Positions 44,101 to 52,103 of a stretch of 64,000 nt of DNA are shown here, in pieces. Numbering within the stretch: the stretch's first letter is position 1; each line of letters opens with the position of its first letter. Under the pieces are notes generated by a model that saw only the letters and a program-made list of their open reading frames with translations, was not told the DNA's origin and did not search any database. Origin of the DNA: Sycon ciliatum (taxonomy: Eukaryota > Porifera > Calcarea > Leucosolenida > Sycettidae); contig NC_088647.1 in the NCBI RefSeq assembly GCF_964019385.1, forward strand, positions 5,847,075 through 5,911,074, read 5' to 3'. The position numbers and the translations under genes were made by a program.

Positions 44101-46727
44101 TCGATGGCATAGGTGAATTGCACTCTGAACAGGACTGCATCTGTTGGGACAAGACGGAATGGAGCAGCATACGGACAGACAAAGACAGAGATGTAAGGGC
44201 TTTAAAAAATATTCATTGGTTTGAGGGAATGGTATAAATATGGGCTTGATTTGCTTTAATGACCATGCTCTCCATAGCATGGGTGATGACTAAGACTTAG
44301 CACACTGCTACGGACATGCCGTTCCCATGGCAAACAAGCACTATAGCTCCCAGTGAAACAGGACGACAAAACCGGGCGTTCCGGTTCACACAGGCAAGCC
44401 ATGCCAAAGCAGTACCACGAATTTCCACGAGCAGACTAAAACATTTGTTTCAGTTTGACCGTGTGCTCACTTACCGGACTGACAGAATCTTCCCTCTAAC
44501 TCTGGAACGCACTCACAGAACGGCTCCGTGTCGCAGCGCTGCAGTTCCCGTATAGCTACACATTCATAATCCGTAAAGGAAACAACACAACAAAGTTGAG
44601 CCGAGGACAATCGCCGGATTCTAAAGAACTGGTAAGTGTAGGTGGCAACTTGTTCAAGAATGACTTTTCCAGTCCTTGCAGAAGTCACCAACCCTAGACA
44701 TTCAGTATAGAGATGTGCGCAAAGAGCAATGGTGTAATTCGTACAAAGAGGACCCCACCTGCGGTCATCCGGGGTTGGTTGACTTGTGCCGCGGAGCAAT
44801 GTGTTCCTGATCTACTGATCTCGTGTGTATTATTCGCATTGTTCCGTTTTGGCAATGTGCATGCAAGCGCAAGGGGATTATATGACCGACGGCTGAACCA
44901 CAATTAAAAACAGGTAGATACGTTATACTCAGTAGTAGTAGCCGAGCAGTTAGCGTGTGCGTGACTTACGTATTTGACAAAGGTCTCCGGTATAGGCAGG
45001 CCCGCACACACAGTTGCCCCTGATACCCGTGCAGGATACTGCATCATTGCCGCAGTAAGCATCTGGACAGCTGCTGAACTCTGCAGTATTGCCGTGCAAA
45101 GCAGGACGACAGGACCAACATGCAGTGAATGTTAAAAAGAAGGTATGGCATACGCATTCAGCTCACATACTTGAAGTACAATTTACCGAAGCTGATTCAT
45201 AGAAGAATACACGTTGATGCATTTGACAATACCATACCAATTCCTTGAGCTTGGTAAGCATGATAGGACAATAACTGTACAATCATCACGGTACCTTTCT
45301 CATCATTGCCGGGTTATAGCAGGTTTGTAGCCAGCCTGAATCTGGATCATTGGGGGGGGGGGGGGGAGGGGGGGGGAGGGGGGGGAGGGGGGAGGGGGGA
45401 GGGGGGGGGGGAGGGGGGGAGGGGTCTTGCATCGTTGTATACATGTTTGGCTATGCTTCATTCCACATAGGGATACAGTGTAGAAATGCAGGTCTGCTAG
45501 CATTATGTCTTGACTGTTGCACTGCATCAGGCACACAATGGTCTACTCTTTGTGCCTACTTATAATGCAAGCAGTATATCCGATGAGATGGGTATGAGAT
45601 GGGTATGAGATGGGTATTTTTTTAGTCCAAACCATCCATTGTGCAATGGCGCGATCAGTGTTGAAAGAGAATAGTCGAACATTGACTCACGCTAAATGTC
45701 ACGCTATGGCACTTTGACTAACGTTTTAAACTTTCTCGGGTCACGTTTTAAAACCTTGGTCTCAACCACATCGCTGCTTCACTACATGTATGTAATGTAC
45801 ATGTGCCGATATGGCCTCTGCTGAGATGCAGCTGAGTACATGTACATTGTAGTCCCGCACTGGGCAACTTTACCAGCACAAAACAAAATATCTGACCACG
45901 TGGCCACCTGTCCGCGCGCACACATTCAAGTACAGTGCTGGCAACTGAAATCCGACCCCCCGGGCGGCGTGCCGCACCGCCCGGGGGGTCGGATTTCAGT
46001 TGCCAGCACTGTAGCTACCTAGATCATCACCAGTGCAAATGACAATAGTGTTCAATTTTGCGTTTAGTACATGTACGTGCTGAAATGCGCACAGTTCAAC
46101 GTCAGTATCAGAAGAAGTCAGCGGTTTCCATTACCCACATCTTCATATCCATGTAGCAATACTGCGGTATTTCAAACAGTGGCCGCAAACAAGACCATGA
46201 CAGTGCAACGACACTCACGTGGAGTAGTTGTGGCTGGTGCAGTTGGTGTTGTGGCGGCGGCTGTCGGCGTGGTGGTAATAACAGTTGGCGCTGTGGTCGC
46301 CAGCAGAATAGTACAGAATTGCCCCGTATATCCTGGACGGCACTCGCAGAAAGCGGTACCTTCCAAGCAGAATTGGCTTAGTGTACCAACAGTAGAGCAA
46401 CCGCCGCATGCTGCACAACACATAGCCACACGCAAACCGAGCGAACTTGCACACGTCATCCACAGCTGGAATGCAGTAACGTTATCACTCCGCAAGTTAG
46501 TTTGGAGTCGATTTTGCAGGTGGCTATACAGTAACACATTGAAATCACACTTGGAGTACATGTGTGATGACATCATACTTGGAGAATGATGACATAATTA
46601 TTCAAAGCATGACTTACGGTCAACGTCTTGTGCCTCAGCTGGCAACAAACTGACAATGGCAAGGAGGAGTATGGCAGTGCAGAGGAGCTTGATGCCGTGC
46701 GTGCTGTTCGGATAGTAGGATTGATAT
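31152..46727 (-). CDS. Adhesion G-protein-coupled receptor gene (EGF-GAIN-GPS-7TM)
   Basis: Sixteen exons are listed separately. The predicted protein is a cell-surface receptor: signal-like hydrophobic start, three EGF-like exons, a Thr/Pro-rich linker, a GAIN domain, a GPS motif (ECAYWDPRASG, then WNTTGCQLVSN and CHCNHLTNFAVLL, with the consensus cleavage point after HL) and seven membrane segments. A tail of about 235 residues rich in Ser/Thr follows. GAIN domains of this class self-cleave at the GPS and signal through G proteins by a tethered agonist; the ligand cannot be read from sequence. From 43007 to the stop every exon joins in phase, so the gene looks functional. One phase gap exists between 44037 and 43007 (see the 26-bp microexon candidate). 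The start codon was not found; it may lie upstream of 46727. Subfamily not assigned. Confidence 0.9.
32474..32528 (-). CDS. Receptor exon 15: TM4 end / extracellular loop 2
   Basis: 55 bp between acceptor CTCTTTCAG and donor GTAAGT, reading ILNWNAYYPIGIPSNER. Both splice phases fit the neighbouring exons. It is short on hydrophobic residues for TM4, so this part is less certain. Confidence 0.7.
32668..32875. mobile_element. TA-flanked MITE with CTGTAC...GCAGAA...TTCGTC ends (copy 1)
   Basis: TA-CTGTACTAGCAGAAATATTC faces GAAATGTTCTGCCTGTACAG-TA. Internal GACGAA segments are shared in inverted order with the copy at 56155-56331. Receptor intron. Confidence 0.6.
33077..33348 (-). CDS. Receptor exon 14: TM2-TM4 start
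   Basis: Acceptor TTTTCCTGCACAG, donor GTATGT. Encodes VLRCSSKSKLRCVL, TM2 VNLLLLLLLFVAGVERTEV, then CRGVALLIHYFLLAVFAWSM (TM3 with its Cys) and VQGYNVYHHVCKSW. The HYFLLAVFAWSM block is diagnostic of adhesion GPCRs. Confidence 0.93.
33705..33743 (-). ncRNA. Hammerhead ribozyme motif 3 (receptor intron, sense)
   Basis: CUGAUGA (33739-33733), stem II around CGUACG, GAAA (33720-33717), stem III ACU/AGU with a UC loop, and C17 (a GUC cleavage triplet). Stem I has only two clean pairs plus one beyond a mismatch, so folding is weaker than in motif 2. Confidence 0.6.
33803..34535. mobile_element. Pogo-like element remnant (TCCTCCCTCGTTATAAC ends)
   Basis: GGGTCCTCCCTCGTTATAAC on the left is loosely mirrored by CTAACGAGTGAGGACCTG on the right, with many internal TTATAACGA/TTAACGAG motifs. 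Borders approximate. Receptor intron. Confidence 0.45.
34687..34778 (-). CDS. Receptor exon 13: TM1
   Basis: Acceptor GATCTGTGCAG, donor GTATGT, 92 bp. Reads AGKALTVVTYIGCGVSITAL then LALVALHFSK, the first membrane helix, starting 8-10 residues after the GPS exon as expected. Confidence 0.9.
35386..38957. mobile_element. 3.57-kb TTAA element between GPS and TM1 exons
   Basis: TTAA (35382-35385) then AGGGGCACTCCGGCTTC; the mirror image ends at 38957 followed by TTAA (38958-38961). Terminal inverted arms are about 500 bp and almost identical; a 82-residue frame reads the same way inward in both. The 2.5-kb interior is single-copy, with no recognisable transposase; it holds the tRNA-like sequence at 36577. 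TTAAAGGGG end as in Kolobok/T2. Confidence 0.8.
36577..36655 (+). repeat. tRNA-derived SINE head (candidate)
   Basis: An A box GGCCGAGCGGTTGTGGG and B box AGTTCGAGACC in tRNA spacing with GCGC...GCGC ends, but no sound anticodon arm. The tail to about 36860 may be the SINE body. A Pol III promoter is likely present. Confidence 0.5.
39152..39285 (-). CDS. Receptor exon 12: GPS motif
   Basis: 134 bp between acceptor GGTCACCAG and donor GTAAGAAA. Encodes GLGAWNTTGCQLVSN, then CHCNHLTNFAVLLARRPPSG. The GC...C.C Cys set and HL/T cleavage site of the GAIN domain are present. Confidence 0.93.
39601..39655 (-). CDS. Receptor exon 11: first GPS cysteine
   Basis: 55-bp exon encoding SAVDLEPECAYWDPRASG between AG (ACATCAG) and GTGAGT. 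The C-x-Y-W-D block is the N-terminal GPS element, and both phases match the neighbours, which makes this small exon convincing. Confidence 0.85.
40082..40646 (-). CDS. Receptor exon 10: GAIN domain
   Basis: 565 bp, acceptor CCTCTGTAG, donor GTGTGTAAG. Reads LYTGLEELAFALSLTPNN, VLMRVNDVDEGIGVQATFL, then SLFVPNEVFQ, NGTAFSLLMAFTFFDSPALF and ISATVADTPVENLKRPVEIQ. This is the GAIN B beta-sandwich ending in the PV-I-F strand that precedes the GPS. Confidence 0.92.
41058..41354. mobile_element. TA-flanked MITE with internal 34-bp tandem repeat
   Basis: TA-CAGTAAAACCTGTGACTAAC faces TACATGTTTTACTG-TA. About four copies of a 34-bp unit (GGTCTGTAGTACCAGGCTGG...) fill 41205-41338. Receptor intron. 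Confidence 0.8.
41393..41487 (-). CDS. Receptor exon 9: GAIN A
   Basis: 95 bp reading AVQNHVLIAGGFSALRTSTI and EAARETVNFTTR, acceptor TTGTCACAG, donor GTACAGG. Phases fit on both sides. Confidence 0.82.
41718..41795 (-). repeat. Dispersed repeat, copy 1 (GGTGGTGGCGTTCCTACGG)
   Basis: The segment with GCCGAGCTTTCCGCAACC and GTAGGAACGCCACCACCCT recurs at about 43500-43587. Each copy ends in an A-rich/T-rich run, like a SINE tail. Both are in receptor introns, same orientation. Confidence 0.5.
41923..42084 (-). CDS. Receptor exon 8: GAIN A
   Basis: 162 bp, phase 0 at both ends, acceptor TGCATGCAG, donor GTATGA. Reads AGNASDPVAVSQDALLVV, LNALDLGVYVDLLEAMDEP, a helical GAIN subdomain A segment. 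Confidence 0.82.
42504..42541 (-). CDS. Receptor exon 7: short helical exon
   Basis: 38 bp between TTTGCAG and GTAAGAC, reading AVNRLQDLINTL; both phases match the exons on either side. Confidence 0.72.
42844..43007 (-). CDS. Receptor exon 6: extracellular linker domain
   Basis: 164 bp, acceptor TTCATGCAG, donor GTATGG. Reads PDSRGRLALSYDVTVYRL, LREQLDAILQTAFFFNGMV, ELPLAVAFTQI. It resembles the exon at 44037-44140 in pattern (beta strand, then a helix with LQ/LD); possibly a SEA-like or related fold, unproven. Confidence 0.8.
43500..43587 (-). repeat. Dispersed repeat, copy 2
   Basis: Matches 41718-41795 over about 80 bp including CGTAGGAACGCCACCACCCT and GGATCAAGGT. Confidence 0.5.
43834..43859 (-). 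CDS. Candidate 26-bp microexon of the receptor
   Basis: Reading DCIVLKHD between AG (GATAGAG) and GTAAGC. Its length repairs the otherwise wrong phase between the exons at 44037 and 43007. Evidence is phase and splice sites only. Confidence 0.4.
44037..44140 (-). CDS. Receptor exon 5: extracellular linker domain
   Basis: 104 bp, acceptor TGTCCCAACAG, donor GTAAGAC. Reads AVLFRVQFTYAIEYTFSLTL and PRVLQDLTAVSDQL. The phase from the EGF exon is right. Confidence 0.8.
44475..44555 (-). CDS. Receptor exon 4: partial EGF-like repeat 3
   Basis: 81 bp reading RELQRCDTEPFCECV and PELEGRFCQS, with the last four Cys of an EGF-like module; the first two Cys are not in this exon. Acceptor GAATGTGTAG, donor GTAAGT. 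Confidence 0.75.
44970..45080 (-). CDS. Receptor exon 3: EGF-like repeat 2
   Basis: 111 bp reading SSCPDAYCGNDAVSCTGIRG and NCVCGPAYTGDLCQI, a complete six-Cys EGF module. Acceptor CTGCAG, donor GTAAGT, phase 1 on both sides like its neighbours. Confidence 0.88.
45350..45425 (+). repeat. Poly-G/GGGGA tract in receptor intron
   Basis: About 75 bp of G runs separated by single A. At least nine runs of four or more G on the plus strand; the transcribed pre-mRNA would carry the C-rich strand. Confidence 0.95.
45931..46013. mobile_element. Perfect 83-bp hairpin, TA-ended MITE
   Basis: Two perfect 37-bp arms (TACAGTGCTGGCAACTGAAA... with CCGACCCCCCGGGCGG) and a 9-bp loop. TA at each end suggests a mariner-type minimal MITE. 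Related longer copies: 56346-56499 and one starting at about 63915. Confidence 0.85.
46219..46410 (-). CDS. Receptor exon 2: EGF-like repeat 1 and Thr/Pro linker
   Basis: 192 bp reading CGGCSTVGTLSQFCLEGTAF, CECRPGYTGQFC, then a Thr/Pro/Ala stretch (TTTPTAAATTPTAPATTT), probably O-glycosylated. Acceptor TTGTGCAG, donor GTGAGT. Confidence 0.87.
46616..46727 (-). CDS. Receptor exon 1 or 2: signal-peptide-like segment
   Basis: Ends at donor GTAAGTC with AEAQDVD. The preceding IKLLCTAILLLAIVSLLP is a typical signal-peptide core followed by a plausible A-E-A cleavage. No ATG is in frame nearby; the upper border at 46727 uses a weak acceptor (CACTATAG), so the initiator may be in an upstream exon. 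Phase to the EGF exon is right. Confidence 0.6.
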
Positions 46728-49700
46728 CTATAGTGTGTGACGCAAAGAAGAACGGAAAGATACGTTGAAATAGCTTGAATTTCACACAGAGCAGGAAGAT
46801 AAAAACGTTGATTTCATCGTACGCATTCCAAGCTGCAACTAAAACATGGACCCGTAAAACAAGAACTTGTAGCGCAACATCATGCAGATCCATGTGGTTT
46901 CCTGTGCTCACACAGTGCTGTAGTTTGCATGTGCTAGTAGATCCGCTGGCACTATATCGCCATGTCTACTATGCAGTTCATTAGGCACCAACGCATATCA
47001 GTTGCCGCAGATTTGCTAAACTTCGAAGTGTTCACTGATAACAATTCACCATACACGGATATGGGGTGGGCCGGGGTCATTACTATTCAAAGGCTCGTTG
47101 TTGAGCTGAGCTTATTGCCTGCTATACATCACCACTAACACTGGTTCACTTCGCCAATCACCACCGGGTTATGCTAGTGGGAGAGACATATTCCTGTCTA
47201 GGCAGAATAGACCAGAGTAAGCGGAGCAAGGGGCACTGCCGCAAGTTAACTCACCAATCACTACTGGGTTAGTGTTAGTGTTAGTGTTAGTGGGAGCACC
47301 CTAGTCTAGTCTATACGCAGACTAAACCAGAGTAAGGGCAAGGCTTGACCTCTGCTAAGCTCACCAATTCATACCCCATGTCACGAGTTGTATTACCCAG
47401 TCATCTAAGCACAATCAACCAATCATCAATCTATCATCATAGTGTATAGTATTCAACTGAGTCACCATTGTCTTCCACCATTCGAGGAGAAGTTTATCTG
47501 GGGAGCAACTTGGGAGCATTATGTTCATCAACACATTGCTTTCAATCACCAGTTAGACTGCAGTGCTGCTCGAACACTTTCGTCCATAATCCGGGAATAC
47601 AGACCATGTCAAACTATAAATGGAGAACACTGCCTTTCCAGGATTCCTTTTCAGTTTCAGTGCAGTGGCATCTGGTAAGCTTGGGGTCAATGTGGGAAAC
47701 TTCACTCCCACGGAACGAACATTTCGGCAATTCCTGGCATTCTAAGTAGTCTCAGTCAGGACGGCATAGTCCGACTACCCGCCTCGTGTTGTTCAGGATA
47801 CCTTTGCCTCTCAGTCCTGTATGTCACATGACTGCATCAGTGCATGTGTACAGTATACTAAAGTTGATTCTCGCAGTGGTACTGCATGTGGGGGACCGCC
47901 TCCAGTACTACAAGTGTGATATGGATGTTGACATTTAAAAGCTTTTAATTGAGCTGAGAGAAACATTCACTCGCGGCTGTAGCTGTGTCCATTATCAGGC
48001 ACATGTACTGTACAGTAGTTCCATGCTCCACTGCGTTCACCATGTTCACAGAACAGTGAAACAGTTCAGTATAATTATAATGCGTCCAAGGGCTGCAGAA
48101 ATATCTGTACTCAAGTCTATAGCCAAGGTACTGTATATTACAGCTCAACATGACTGATAAAGAATAATGCCTGGTCCTCGAAAAAATTGTACTTTGCAGC
48201 CCATAGAATGTTATAGCCAGATTTACTTCATAATCACGGAAAGTGTACTGCATCGTTGCAGGATATCTGCTGCGGCCATAGGAAACCTGTGTGCAGTGAC
48301 CACTACACTGGAAGATCACCTGTGTGGTACAGTTTAGAGTGACTAGCCATCGATGCCATCGCAGGTCCTTCACCATGCCTCAGCTTACATGTACATGGAC
48401 CGGACCTGTGTAGACTGATGAAGATCCTCTAGCCCTGTCTTTGCAGCTCAGTTCTATTATGTATACTGATCATGTGACTGCTACTACTGTACTAAGAGCC
48501 TACAACAAAAATAGGCTGGTGGTAGATTTGTATCGCGGGCCATGCCATGATCCAAGCAGGTACCCCTGACTCCAGAAGAACTGAAGAACTTTCAAGTAAC
48601 AACTAATACTTTGTTATGGAGCACCAATGCCGCCAAGCATGACTCTGCAGCAATACTATGTCAGTATGTGTACCGTCGTGCATACCGACAGCCTGGACCC
48701 CCTGCAGTGAACTAAGAGAGCATGATTAGACTCAGCAGTCGCCCAACTGGCTGCTAGCATGCTGTGTCTAGAGGACGTACAATCTGTAATCTGTGTATTT
48801 CCCTATGTTCAGGCATGCTCAGTACCTTCAGCTGGGGTGGGGAAAGAATGACTCAGCATAGACTAAGGACTGAGGCAGTGAGGGCTGCTCATTCTACTGA
48901 GAGACGCCAAGAGAAGGACCGTCACGATTATCACAGTGTGTACAAAAACTGACTCCATATCCATAACACAATGTGTCTGCTAGAACTTGGCCAAGACAGT
49001 TTCTGTAAGAAATTAGTTAGGCTTCTGCAGCTCAGCTCCTAGCTTTGTTGGGAATTCTGTTTTTTCCTACATTCTCTGGAGTCGTTTGGAAAGTTGGTAC
49101 ACTTTGTAACCAAGAGTTAGTACCTTAGCTGCACCTACTCAGCCCCGTGGTAAGAATGAGCTGAACTTCAGCAGGATTGTCTTGCGTTCAACACCCGGTG
49201 GGGGTCATCAACACTGGATAATCATGTAGGGATCTGGGAGCAGCACGAGAAATACCAGCGATCAGCGGTGTTGAAATGATGCACCTGTTCCCGCAACTTC
49301 CCGGAGCTGACCCCCCCCCCCCCCCCCTATCCCTATGCACACACAGACATTTACGGTGAAGATGTCATTACTATCATACCGGTACTATTATTATGCAGCA
49401 CATCAACTCCAGTCCTACGTACCTTTTCGGATGAAGGCCTCCGACGGCTACTCTTCTCCGACTTGCAAGCATGGTACTTGGGAGGGTAGTGCGTGTGCCT
49501 TTCGCTTTGCTGTCCAAAAGCACTGACGACAACGAGGTGCGTAAGCAACCACAAAGTGCTCCGGCAGCTATTACTTGGCAGGAGGAAACTATAACTGCTG
49601 TGATAATTATGTAAAGTTACAACGATTGACAAACTGGCTATCGCCGAGCCGCAGAACTCCGAAATGACTCGACGCGAACCGTAGGAGAAGGTTATGAACA

Positions 49701-51965
49701 CTGCCATGGCGTTGTACTTGGCTGAGTTCCCTTGAGTTGTCCCACCCGAAGGAACGCTGGTCCCAGGCAGCATCATGCCAGATTATAGGGTGGTGAAGTT
49801 GGGGACCATCGTCGCTCTGTCGCAACGTATGACCAACATCATGGCTGTAATTACGTTAGTGCAATCTTCTCCTTGTCTGAGTAGAGAAGATCTATTTACG
49901 GTGTGCGCTCTGCTCAAGTATCCACTCCGAGGTCACTACGGCAGAGGCGCTCTCCCTCTCGAAACGCAAGTCTTTTCCTGCGCCAGAGTTACCCAGCACA
50001 ATAGGGCTTGAAAGTGCTACGTCACTCCATAGCAATGGCATAGCAACAATTTGAAAAATTCGAAAACTGGATCCACCTGGATCCAGTTTTTGTATGGATC
50101 CAAGCACATTTCAAGCGGTCTCACTCACAGCAAGGTGATGTTGCCAGTGAAACTGACTGATTTGGCTAGTGGGGGCGGGGTGACAACTGGTGGCGAAGTA
50201 AAAGTTGCACCTGCATACGACATGAGTGGGTTGCTATGCACCCACATACTGAGGCAATAGCAAAGTCACACCTTAGTGGATCCAAAATAGAAATCTGATG
50301 TCAATTTACTACTCCCAGGCCGTTTTTGACGTCATCACTTTCAAGCCCTAAGCTTGTACGCGACTTGTACTTTTGTAGCGATCAGAGCTGACTCACTACA
50401 AATGGCCGACAGCGTAATCAATCATCTCACCTTGGCCCGGAGTCTTTCGTAGAGAGAGAGAGAGAGAGAGCATGCGTTCCAGAATGCTTACAAGCTGGAT
50501 GGATATCTAGCTATGAAGTATGATGATGCGATGACGTTGGTGGTTGGCCCTAGGCCTAGTATGCCGCTATGGTCTTCGCTACTGATGGTATCCGGGCGGG
50601 TGTTTCCTGAAAGCGATGTATGACGGACACACCGACGTGCTGGATTGAATAAGTATGAAGGTGAAGTCGAGGACATTGGTATCACACACGAAAAATATGT
50701 TAGTCTTCACCCCTCCTGGAAACAATGAATCGCTCCCCACGCATTTCACGACCCGGCTGAGCAGTTGTTGTTGTAGCGCCTGCCTGCGACTTTTCGAACC
50801 GGCTGGAAATAGCAGACAGGCACAAAAACATAGTCATACTACTAGTATTGCTAGCACAGGGTGCTTTATTTTAGACTCTATGCCTGGTTGTACATACATG
50901 ACTGTATAATACCAGTAGTGCCAGTGGCAGCAAGTCCACACAATCATGATTATCGAGCTGCGAGGTGACATGGGGGGGGGGCACTGGGAGAAGGATTACT
51001 GGATTAGATAAGTCATTCACTATCACGGAAATGCAAATCACCACTATAAGGCATAATAGCACAGACTTCCGACCCTGCATTCGTCACAGCACTGAGGCAG
51101 CGTCAACGCCGACATTAATTCAAGACAATACACGCGCGAAAGGCATAAGAAGAAACTGCTCTAAAACACAGTCATCACGCGATGTAAACCGCTTGGTCCT
51201 AAAATGCAGCTGCAGTAGCGTAGGTCTACAGTAGGACAGTTCAAACGAACATGGCAAGTCAACGACCGCCTATAACACTATAACAAGGACTGCAGTGCAG
51301 GTAAATACAAGTTGCTAAAAACGAAACCGATGCACACTGGTTGGTGCAACGGCACAAGAGAACCAAAAACGAAAGAAAAACATTATAATCCTAAGGCAAA
51401 GTCCAAGTCAGTTGTGCCCCGTGGACAGAAGATCGGGAAGCGAAAAGCAGTTGGCTGCCAGCAGGAGATCAGCGTTAGCAAAATTTTAAAACGTGTTTCA
51501 TGACCAGATCAAATAATAGCTCAATACGAGACCTGACAGTATATCATGTAGGATTGAATAAACTCTAAGGGTAAGGCAACCCACTCCGTGATAGAGTTCG
51601 CGTCAAAAGGACGCTGAGACGGAGCGGACGTCACGGTGAGTGCTGTGAAGTTCAGTGCACACACGACCAGCTACTTTTTACAAATCGTTGGAAAATATGG
51701 CGAGTCACAGGCATGTTAGGTCTGAAGCTTGAGGCTCAACAGGGAAAGTGGCACATACACCTCCTGCATTGTTGTGTAATGACAATACACGTACATGCAT
51801 CAACGTAGAAGGCGAGCAAAGCAAAAACAAACAGAGCACACGGCCAGCGCACACACGCACACGCGCACACGCACACGATCAAGGACAGCATCCAGTAGCG
51901 GTACCGGCTCAGCCAGCGAGCGAGTCAAGTGTTGAGATCGGTGTTATAGACGACGCACGCGCAGA
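46728..51965. other. Intergenic, no gene established
   Basis: I see no domain-bearing frame. A degenerate tandem duplication of about 110 bp lies at 47140-47370, with a (GTTAGT)n patch at 47270. A 141-codon minus frame at 49351-49776 and a possible exon with good splice sites at 49422-49527 have no recognisable homology. A C-run lies at 49311-49327, an (AG)n patch at 50452-50470. The stretch may include the receptor's promoter or first exon. Confidence 0.5.
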
Positions 51966-52103
51966 CTATGGAGGTGTTTTATTCTCTTTCTCGGCAGGCC
52001 GTTGCTGTGCAGCGCGACTGGCAGCGTTCTTCTTTAGAGCGTCTTCCAAGTTACACACATGATCTGACCTATTCTTGAGAAGACCGCGCACACGAGCCAG
52101 CTC
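51966..52103 (-). CDS. Coiled-coil gene, last exon
   Basis: ELARVRGLLKNRSDHVCNLE, then DALKKNAASRAAQQRPAEKE and NKTPP before TAG (51968-51966). Acceptor GGCTACAG. Confidence 0.85.
   Translation of the reverse strand, partial: ELARVRGLLKNRSDHVCNLEDALKKNAASRAAQQRPAEKENKTPP

Noticed and set aside
44938-44970. AGCCGAGCAGTTAGCGTG box-A-like sequence
   Set aside because: No B box at proper spacing and it abuts the EGF exon; not called a tRNA.
49351-49776. 141-codon minus frame with hydrophobic patches, and a possible exon at 49422-49527
   Set aside because: Splice-like borders exist but no homology and no consistent neighbours; left as undecided intergenic sequence.
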